64,000 nucleotides of DNA. Origin: JAHFUA01 sp963733935. GTDB lineage: Bacteria; Acidobacteriota; Terriglobia; Terriglobales; Acidobacteriaceae. How positions within the stretch are numbered: position 1 is the first letter of the stretch; every line of letters starts with the position of its first letter. Of this stretch, positions 58,311 through 64,000 are shown piece after piece. The stretch is taken from the NCBI GenBank assembly GCA_963733935.1, contig CAVTEQ010000005.1, forward strand, positions 124,001-188,000, written 5' to 3'. Under the pieces are notes generated by a model. That model made no database searches. It was not told the origin of the DNA and saw only the letters and a program-made list of their open reading frames with translations. The position numbers and the translations under genes were made by a program.

Positions 58311-58311
58311 A

Positions 58312-58860
58312 CTAATTATGAATATGCGGGCTCTGCGCCGGATTATGCGCGGTGCCGGTTGAGGACGTTCGCTTCAGCACCTGGACTTCAAACTCCACCG
58401 CCGCAAGTTTGGGCGGGAAGCAGGAGCGGTCGTTGCAGGCCTGATACTTGAGCTGGCCATGGACCATGTACTTGCCCGGACTGGCGCTGCGCATGGCACT
58501 GACCTTGCCCGTGATCACGAACTCTCCCGTGTAGACGTTTAACGGCTGATCGGGCGCGATGGCCAGGATCAGATCGTGGCCCGGGGGATAAGTGATCGAG
58601 CCCACGCCGATGTCGGTAGGCATATTGAGCTGCAGTTTGGTGGGGATCAGCAGCTCCGATCCTGGCTGGTTGGAGTTGATGTGATATCCGTCCGCGACTT
58701 TGAAGCGCAAGCGTAAGGCGGCGGGCTTGCCGGAACGCACAGAGATCTTGGCCACAGGCAGCGGCGTAACCCACGACGAGGTCTCGGGCGCGGTGTCGTA
58801 TGCGGCGGCGGTTGCGAGCATCAGCAGCAATCCCGCGAATCCGATCAGCGCCGCCTTCAT
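58312..58860 (-). CDS. DsbD N-terminal (alpha) domain-like periplasmic protein
   Basis: 182 residues with a signal peptide (KAALIGFAGLLLMLATAAAY). The beta-sandwich domain (VRSGKPAALRLRFKVADGYHINSN...LKYQACNDRSCFPPKLAAVEFEV) carries the Cys pair CNDRSC found in the DsbD alpha domain that passes reducing equivalents to periplasmic partners. In E. coli this domain is fused to the DsbD membrane part. Here it is a separate gene, overlapping the TlpA gene by four bases (ATGA) and followed by nothing else. Confidence 0.8.
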   Translation of the reverse strand: MKAALIGFAGLLLMLATAAAYDTAPETSSWVTPLPVAKISVRSGKPAALRLRFKVADGYHINSNQPGSELLIPTKLQLNMPTDIGVGSITYPPGHDLILAIAPDQPLNVYTGEFVITGKVSAMRSASPGKYMVHGQLKYQACNDRSCFPPKLAAVEFEVQVLKRTSSTGTAHNPAQSPHIHN

Positions 58861-59438
58861 TGTGCCGGCTCCTTTGCGCCAGCGGCGCTGGCTTGCGTTC
58901 CGGGCCCCAGAGCTTTCTTGATGTTGTCCTCGAACTCGCTGCGGCCCACCAGCCCGAAGACCCGGTCCACCACCTTGCCCTGGCGGTCGATAATAAAGGT
59001 GGTGGGCAGGAACTCCACCCCGCCATAGGCGTCGCCCACCGCTTCCTTGCCAACCAGCACTGGGTAGTTCACTCCCATTTCTTTAGCGAACTTAGCGATG
59101 GTCTCTTCGCCGGAATCGTCCATGGCAACGCCGATCACCTGCAGCCCCTGCGTGGCGTACTGTTTCTGCAGATCGACGAACCAGGGCATCTCGATCTTGC
59201 AGGGCGCGCACCAGGTAGCCCAGAAATTCAGCAGCACCGCTTTGCCGCGAAAGTCGGAGAGCCGGACCTGCTTGCCGTCGAGGCTCTTCAGTTCGAAATC
59301 CGGCGCCACCGATCCGTTCTTGCCCACCGGCTTCAGCTTGACGATGCTGGTTCTTTTCCTGGCCATGTGTACGCTGGCAAACAGCATCAGCGCGACGGCT
59401 GCGGCCACGACAGCGATCACGAGGGCGTTACGTTTCAC
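58857..59438 (-). CDS. TlpA/ResA-type membrane-anchored thioredoxin
   Basis: 193 residues: an N-terminal anchor (LVIAVVAAAVALMLFASVHMA) and an AhpC/TSA-Redoxin-like domain with VAPDFELKSLDGKQVRLSDFRGKAVLLNFWATWCAPCKIEMPWFVDL (active site CAPC) and the cis-Pro strand GVEFLPTTFIIDRQGKVV. It acts in the periplasm, taking electrons from CcdA to reduce partner disulfides, for example in cytochrome c maturation or the DsbD-alpha-like protein. It is in an operon with ccdA (six-base gap) and the downstream gene. Confidence 0.93.
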   Translation of the reverse strand: MKRNALVIAVVAAAVALMLFASVHMARKRTSIVKLKPVGKNGSVAPDFELKSLDGKQVRLSDFRGKAVLLNFWATWCAPCKIEMPWFVDLQKQYATQGLQVIGVAMDDSGEETIAKFAKEMGVNYPVLVGKEAVGDAYGGVEFLPTTFIIDRQGKVVDRVFGLVGRSEFEDNIKKALGPGTQASAAGAKEPAQ

Positions 59439-59444
59439 GGCTCC

Positions 59445-60167
59445 TCACAGCGCGAAGCGGTTCAGGAACGACAACCAGGCCGACAGAATGGTGAAATGCC
59501 GGGTGACGATCAGCGCCCCGATGGCGATCAGCAGCACACCGCTGGCGACTTCCACCGCGTGCAGGTGCCGACGGAAGCGGGCATAGAACTGGAGGAAGCG
59601 GTCGATGCCCAGCAACGTCAGCAGGAACGGCACCGCCAAGCCCGCCGAATACACGGCCAACAGCGCCGTGCCCTTGGCCACCGAATCCTCGGTGGCGGCA
59701 AATGCCAGGATCGTAGCCAGGATCGGCCCGATGCAAGGCGTCCAGCCAAAGGCAAAGGCGAAGCCCACGGCGAATGCCCCCGCCGCTGTGCTCGATCCCT
59801 TGATGCCGTGCATGCGCTTGTCGGCATAGAGCGCGTTGATCTTGAAGATGCCGGTCAGGTGCAGCCCGAACAGAATAATGACGACGCCCGCGATCCGCGT
59901 CAGGATGGGGTAATACTGCCGCGTGAGTTGCCCCACTTCCGTTGCCACTGCGCCCAGCGAGATGAACACCAGGGAAAATCCCAGGATGAACATCACCGAA
60001 TTGAGCATGACCGTGCGCAGCAGGCGGTCATCGGAGGATTCCAACCCCTCCGCGCCCACGCCGGAGATCAGCGACACATATCCCGGCACCAGCGGCAGTA
60101 CGCACGGCGAGAGAAACGAGAGCAAGCCTGCCAGAAAGGCGGCAATGGGCAGCGGCAGATGAGCCAT
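59445..60167 (-). CDS. ccdA: CcdA-type thiol-disulfide transmembrane transporter
   Basis: 240 residues with six membrane helices. The first functional Cys lies in LSFLSPCVLPLVPGYVSLISG and the second in FAFGWTPCIGPILATILA, the paired Cys of the CcdA/DsbD-beta family. It moves electrons from cytoplasmic thioredoxin to periplasmic carriers. It heads the operon ccdA-tlpA-dsbD-alpha, which together rebuilds the three DsbD modules as separate proteins. Confidence 0.94.
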   Translation of the reverse strand: MAHLPLPIAAFLAGLLSFLSPCVLPLVPGYVSLISGVGAEGLESSDDRLLRTVMLNSVMFILGFSLVFISLGAVATEVGQLTRQYYPILTRIAGVVIILFGLHLTGIFKINALYADKRMHGIKGSSTAAGAFAVGFAFAFGWTPCIGPILATILAFAATEDSVAKGTALLAVYSAGLAVPFLLTLLGIDRFLQFYARFRRHLHAVEVASGVLLIAIGALIVTRHFTILSAWLSFLNRFAL

Positions 60168-60533
60168 CCGCGTCTATTGTACAGGCGCGGAGAACAAGTG
60201 GTGGTGCGCGCCGACCCACATCTGCCAAAGGCGGGCAGATGTGGGGCACCACCACGGAACCGAACCCCGCTGGTTAACGGCCACTCGGCCAGTGACCGCT
60301 GGTGCCTCGGCCGAGGGGTTACGAGATGGCCTGCAAGTAGCTATAATCTGCAGTAGGAGTTCGGTATGAAGACCAACGGGATCGATAAATTCCATTGTCC
60401 CTCACAGGCCCGGCCTAATCTCTTCGCAGGCGACTAGTTTCCTCCTGAATCTGGCTTGGTAGGCGCCTCGACCGAGGCGGAACACCGCACGCTACGCGTG
60501 CCTAACGACCAGGACTCTAAAGAGGAGGACCCC
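60168..60533. promoter_or_regulatory. Intergenic region: large hairpin, promoter and leader of the aminotransferase gene
   Basis: GTGGTGGTGC (from 60199) is answered by GCACCACCAC (to 60258), with inner CCCACATCTGCC / GGGCAGATGTGGG, making a long hairpin. A promoter TTACGA-17-TATAAT (60319-60324, 60342-60347) points right. It gives a leader of about 180 bases before ATG 60534, containing a 23-codon ORF (60366-60437). Confidence 0.65.
60366..60437 (+). CDS. Short leader ORF upstream of the aminotransferase gene
   Basis: ATG 60366 has TAGGAG eight bases upstream and starts about 12 bases after the predicted transcription start. It encodes 23 residues, MKTNGIDKFHCPSQARPNLF plus three, then TAG, 96 bases before the main ATG. 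Its position suits a regulatory leader peptide, but no attenuator codon run is obvious. It may be incidental. Confidence 0.4.
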   Translation: MKTNGIDKFHCPSQARPNLFAGD

Positions 60534-61884
60534 ATGGCCACTACGATCGTACCTACTGCCGGTCCCAAGATTCGCACCGCGCTGCCCGGACCTAATGCCA
60601 AGCGCGTGCTCGCCGGGGACCAGACTTACATTTCGCCGTCCTACACGCGCAGCTATCCGCTGGTCGCCAAGCGCGGCCGCGGCGTGGTGATCGAAGACGT
60701 TGACGGCAACGAATTCTTCGACTTCGCCGCCGGCATCGCCGTGGTTTCGACCGGCCACTGCCATCCTGATGTGGTTAGCGCGATTCAGAACCAGGCTGCC
60801 GAGCTGATCCACATGTCCGGCACTGACTTTTATTACGAGAACATGATCACGCTGGCGGAGCGCCTCTCGCGCATCGCGCCCATGAAGGGGCCGCACAAGG
60901 TGTACTACGGCAACTCCGGGACCGAGGCAGTCGAGGCGGCGTTGAAGCTGGCGCGTTACCACACCAAGCGGCAGAACGTGATCGCGTTCTTCGGCGCATT
61001 TCACGGCCGGACGATGGGCTCGCTGTCGCTGACCGCGTCCAAGGTGCAGCAGCGCCGGCGCTTCTTCCCGCTGGTGCCGGGCGTGACCCACGTGCCGTAT
61101 CCGAACGCCTATCGCCGCCCCGCGGGCACCGATGCGCGGCAGTATGCCATCGACTGCGCGCGCTTCATCGAAGACAAGCTGTTCAAGACCACGCTGCCGC
61201 CGGAGGAAGTGGCAGCCATTTTCGTCGAGCCGATTCAGGGCGAAGGCGGGTACCTTGTGGCGCCGCCTGAGTTCCTGCAGGAGCTGCGGCGCATCTGCGA
61301 TCAGCACGGCATTCTCCTAGTTGCCGACGAAGTGCAGTGCGGCGCCGGGCGCAGCGGCAAATGGTGGGCCATCCAACACGCGGGCGTGGAGCCGGACATC
61401 GTGTGCATCGCCAAGGGCATTGCTTCCGGCATGCCGCTGGGCGTGACCATTTCTCGCGCGGAGATCATGGACTGGGTTCCGGGCTCACACGCCTCCACGT
61501 TCGGTGGCAATCCGGTGTGCAATGCCGCCGCGCTCGCGACCCTGGACGTGCTGGAGCGCGAGGGCGTGCGCAACGCCGAGCGCGTGGGACGGCACATCAT
61601 GGACCGCCTGCGCACCTGGCCGGCGCGCCATCCGATGGTGGGCGAGGTCCGCGGGCTCGGGCTGATGATCGGCAGTCGAGATCGTGAAAGATCAGCGCAC
61701 CAAGGAAACGGCGCACGACGAGCGCGACAAAATCGTTGAGCTGGCGTTCGAGCGCGGCGTGCTGTTCCTCGGCGCCGGCGAGAACACACTGCGCGTATGC
61801 CCGCCGCTGGTGGTCACGCCGGAACAGGCCGACATCGCGCTGGATGTGCTGGAAGAGTGCATCGCGATCGTCGAGAAAAAGTAA
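60534..61884 (+). pseudogene. Class III PLP aminotransferase (acetylornithine/GABA type), one inserted base
   Basis: Omega-amino acid aminotransferase fold, about 449 residues after repair. ATG 60534 follows AGAGGAGG. Features: YYGNSGTEAVEAALKLARY, GAFHGRTMGSLSLT, the FVEPIQGEGGY motif, LLVADEVQCGAGRSGKWWA, the PLP Lys in DIVCIAKGIASGMPLG and STFGGNPVCNAAALA. At GLGLMIG the frame is lost. Dropping one A near 61674 gives VEIVKDQRTKETAHDERDKIVELAFERGVLFLGAGENTLRVCPPL to the stop at 61884. It resembles the archaeal-type acetylornithine/4-aminobutyrate group; the substrate is uncertain. Confidence 0.88.
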
Positions 61885-61889
61885 GGCAG

Positions 61890-61972
61890 AAGAACGCCAC
61901 GGATTTGCGTGGATTGTCGCGGATAACTTCAAACGATCCGTGATATTCCGTGCGAATCCGTGGCCGCTTTTG
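61890..61972. repeat. Intergenic dyad (ACGGAT family)
   Basis: GCCACGGATTTGCGTGGATT is answered by CCGTGCGAATCCGTGGC, with inner GCGGATAACTT / GATCCGTGAT. Same family as 6428 and 58163. Confidence 0.65.
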
Positions 61973-61988
61973 TATCGTCTAACGATCG

Positions 61989-62906
61989 ATGCACCACAAG
62001 CTCACAGCCCGCGGCTGGCTGGCTCTGCTCACCTGCGTGATGCTGTGGGGATCAGGATTCATCGGCATTCGCGTTGCGCTGGCCGCGTATTCACCCTCCC
62101 ACCTGGCGCTGCTGCGCTTTCTCTGCGCCTCGGCGACCATCCTGGTTTACGCCCTAATCGCCGGCGTGCGCCCGCCCGCGCGCAAGGATATTCCCTACAT
62201 CTTGCTGATGGGCTTTGTCAGCATCACCGTCTATCACGTGGCGCTCAACGCCGGTGAGCGGACGGTGACGGGTGGCGCGGCTAGCATGCTGATAGCCTCC
62301 GCGCCCATCTTTTCTGCATTGCTGGCCCGGATCGCACTCGACGAGCGCCTGCGCGCGTGGGGCTGGGTCGGCATCGCCCTCAGCTTCCTCGGGGTGTCAC
62401 TGATTGCCATCGGCGAAGGGCGCGGAGTGCACTTCAATCTGGGCGCTTTCCTGGTGCTGATTGCGGCGGTGGCAACCGGTAGCTCGGTGGTCATGCAGAA
62501 GCATTATTTGAAGAGGTATAACGTCACTGATTTCTCCACGCACCTGATCTTTGCGGGCACACTCTTCCTGCTGGTATTCCTGCCCGGCTTGGGAACGGCG
62601 ATCCGCCAGGCGCCGCTGAAGGCGACACTGGCGGTGGTGTACCTGGGCGTTTTTCCCGCGGCCATCGCCTACCTCACATGGGGATATGTCCTCAAACGCA
62701 CCCCGGCTTCGATTGCCGCCAGTTCGCTCTACACGGTGCCCATCTTCGCCATCGTTATCGGCTGGCTGGTTCTTCGCGAGGTGCCAAGCGCGGCGGCAAT
62801 CGTGGGCGGCGCGCTGGCTTTCGCCGGCGTCACGCTGGTGAACACCAAAGGTCACACGCGGAAGACCATGGACATCGCCGCCCTGGCGGCGGACCGCGGC
62901 GATTGA
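61989..62906 (+). CDS. EamA/DMT-family transporter
   Basis: 305 residues with ten predicted membrane helices in two EamA repeats (first about 5-140: GWLALLTCVMLWGSGFIGIRVAL, SHLALLRFLCASATILVYAL; second about 150-290: FLVLIAAVATGSSVVMQKHYL, PVPIFAIVIGWLVLRE-like ending). Members export amino acids or metabolites. No substrate can be assigned. It is separated from the aminotransferase by a repeat element, so an operon is not certain. Confidence 0.9.
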   Translation: MHHKLTARGWLALLTCVMLWGSGFIGIRVALAAYSPSHLALLRFLCASATILVYALIAGVRPPARKDIPYILLMGFVSITVYHVALNAGERTVTGGAASMLIASAPIFSALLARIALDERLRAWGWVGIALSFLGVSLIAIGEGRGVHFNLGAFLVLIAAVATGSSVVMQKHYLKRYNVTDFSTHLIFAGTLFLLVFLPGLGTAIRQAPLKATLAVVYLGVFPAAIAYLTWGYVLKRTPASIAASSLYTVPIFAIVIGWLVLREVPSAAAIVGGALAFAGVTLVNTKGHTRKTMDIAALAADRGD

Positions 62907-62953
62907 CACGTGATCGCGCCAAACCGATTCGCAGAACTGCTATCCTGAAATCG

Positions 62954-63020
62954 GCCACCGAGGCACAGAGACACAGAGGCCGAATTATTTAAAACCTCTG
63001 TGCCTCTGTGTCTCCGTGGC
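62954..63020. repeat. Intergenic inverted repeat (CACAGAGG family)
   Basis: GCCACCGAGGCACAGAGACA... and ...TGTGTCTCCGTGGC form near-perfect 26-base arms around an AT-rich loop. It ends 21 bases before the ATG of the penicillin-binding protein and so lies in its 5' leader or promoter. Confidence 0.8.
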
Positions 63021-63041
63021 AGGTTGATAACCCACAGGCCC

Positions 63042-64000
63042 ATGCAGACTCTGCTCACCCCCGCTCCAGTCCAAATTCGCGCCCGGAAGCGTGTGCTGAA
63101 ATGGATGATTTATGGCGTGCTGGTGCTGGCTTCGGCCGCATTTGGCGCGCTGGCTGGGCTGCTGTTTGTCTATTCCACTGACTTGCCACAAGCCCAGGAG
63201 CTCGAGCGCTATCGGCCCAGCTCGATCACCGAACTCTACGACGACCAGGGCCGGGTGATCGGGTCGTTCGCGCTGCAACGGCGGGTGATCGCCTCTTACA
63301 ACGATTTTCCCAAAGTGCTGCGCGAGGCCGTGATCTCCACCGAGGACAAGGAGTTTGAAAAGCACTGGGGGGTGAACTTCTACCGCATTGTGGGCGCGGC
63401 TTGGCGCGACGTAGTCTCGGGCAGCAAGGCGCAGGGCGCCTCCACGCTGACCATGCAACTGGCGCGCAACCTGTTTCTCACTCCCGAGCGCACGTACCGC
63501 CGCAAGCTGCAGGAGATCATGCTCTCGCTGCAGATCGAGCGCCGCTTCACCAAGCCGCAGATTTTCGCGATGTACGCCAACCAGATCTTCCTCGGACACG
63601 GCGTCTACGGCTTCGAGGCGGGCGCGGAATTCTACTTCGGCAAGAAAGCCAGAGACCTGACTCTGGAAGAAGCCGCGCTGCTGGCGGGCATGCCGAAGGC
63701 GCCGAACCTGTACTCTCCCACTAACAACGCGGAGCGGGCCGTGCGACGACGCAACCTGGTGATCAACAACCTGCTGGAAGACGGCAAGATCACCACCGAC
63801 GAGGCCACTCGCGCCAAGAACACGCCGCTCAAGCTGAACATACAGTGGGAGACCAACTCGCTGGCGCCGTACTTCGTCGAAGAGCTGCGGCAACACCTGG
63901 AGAAAAAATACGGCAGCGACAAGGTGCACGAGAGCGGGCTGCGGGTCTACACCACGCTGGACATGGACCTGCAGAAGACGGCCAACCAGGCGGTGCTCGA
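63042..64000 (+). CDS. Class A penicillin-binding protein (PBP1A type), 5' part
   Basis: Bifunctional peptidoglycan synthase; the first 319 residues are in the window and the gene continues beyond it. A membrane anchor (RVLKWMIYGVLVLASAAFGALAGLLFVYS) precedes the glycosyltransferase family 51 domain: ISTEDKEFEKHWGVNFYRI (catalytic Glu), GASTLTMQLARNLFLTPERTYRRKLQEIMLSLQIERRFTKPQIFAMYANQIFLGHGVYGFEAGAEFYFGK, and EEAALLAGMPKAPNLYSP. The transpeptidase domain lies beyond the edge. The N-terminus follows an intergenic repeat. Confidence 0.95.
   Translation, partial: MQTLLTPAPVQIRARKRVLKWMIYGVLVLASAAFGALAGLLFVYSTDLPQAQELERYRPSSITELYDDQGRVIGSFALQRRVIASYNDFPKVLREAVISTEDKEFEKHWGVNFYRIVGAAWRDVVSGSKAQGASTLTMQLARNLFLTPERTYRRKLQEIMLSLQIERRFTKPQIFAMYANQIFLGHGVYGFEAGAEFYFGKKARDLTLEEAALLAGMPKAPNLYSPTNNAERAVRRRNLVINNLLEDGKITTDEATRAKNTPLKLNIQWETNSLAPYFVEELRQHLEKKYGSDKVHESGLRVYTTLDMDLQKTANQAVL

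Overview
The window looks like chromosome of a GC-rich, free-living, Gram-negative-type bacterium, most likely an Acidobacteriota (Koribacter/Terriglobia-like). This is an inference from: a TonB-dependent receptor with an N-terminal carboxypeptidase-regulatory-like fold, two PilZ proteins, a Pkn-type kinase, MacB-like permease pairs, a DUF1579 protein, and many intergenic palindromes (CACAGAGG, ACGGAT and CCGAGCGAAG families) of the kind abundant in that phylum. No rRNA is present to confirm it. Several conserved genes (selA, katG, a TetR gene, an aminotransferase, a two-TM small protein) each carry one extra base. This suggests residual +1 sequencing errors, or less likely real decay, so I list these loci as interrupted.

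Layout. 1-2.2 kb: leftward bacterial microcompartment (BMC) operon with a class II aldolase carrying a C-terminal encapsulation-like helix, one hexamer gene and three pentamer genes. 2.4-9.3 kb: queA, polA, a sirtuin, selA, then perR-katG (peroxide response, with a PerR-like box on the -10 of perR). 11.5-23.3 kb: TPR protein, recG (with an in-frame palindromic repeat insertion), PilZ protein, methyltransferase, ligA, lipid-kinase-like protein, membrane hydrolase-like protein, msrA, tRNA-Ser(UGA) with a duplicated 3' end, and a glycosyltransferase.

23.5-32.1 kb is the replication region: gyrB, dnaN and dnaA all leftward, with a candidate oriC upstream of dnaA. recF is absent between dnaN and gyrB. 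In its place is a roughly 2.3 kb, more AT-rich accessory patch with a retropepsin-like protease module, a divergent gene pair around a 21-bp perfect palindrome, and small proteins. 32.1-35.6 kb: an unusual two-gene ABC importer (MgtE_N-like domain fused to ATPase and AAA-associated C domain; double-length permease) without a binding protein. 35.6-42.6 kb: Ser/Thr kinase, two MacB-like permeases, a PQQ-type sugar dehydrogenase lipoprotein, and a bacterioferritin gene split by a ~1 kb block carrying gene fragments plus an ECF sigma factor.

42.6-50.7 kb: small stress and secreted proteins, including a 59-codon gene with an in-frame UGA followed by a hairpin, a second receiver-PilZ protein, then ruvB. 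50.9-64.0 kb: EF-G-like GTPase, secreted Cys/His-rich protein plus TonB receptor, DsbA-like protein, TetR regulator, pilin-like protein, a CcdA/TlpA/DsbD-alpha thiol-redox operon, a class III aminotransferase with a short leader ORF, an EamA exporter and the 5' part of a class A penicillin-binding protein running off the edge.
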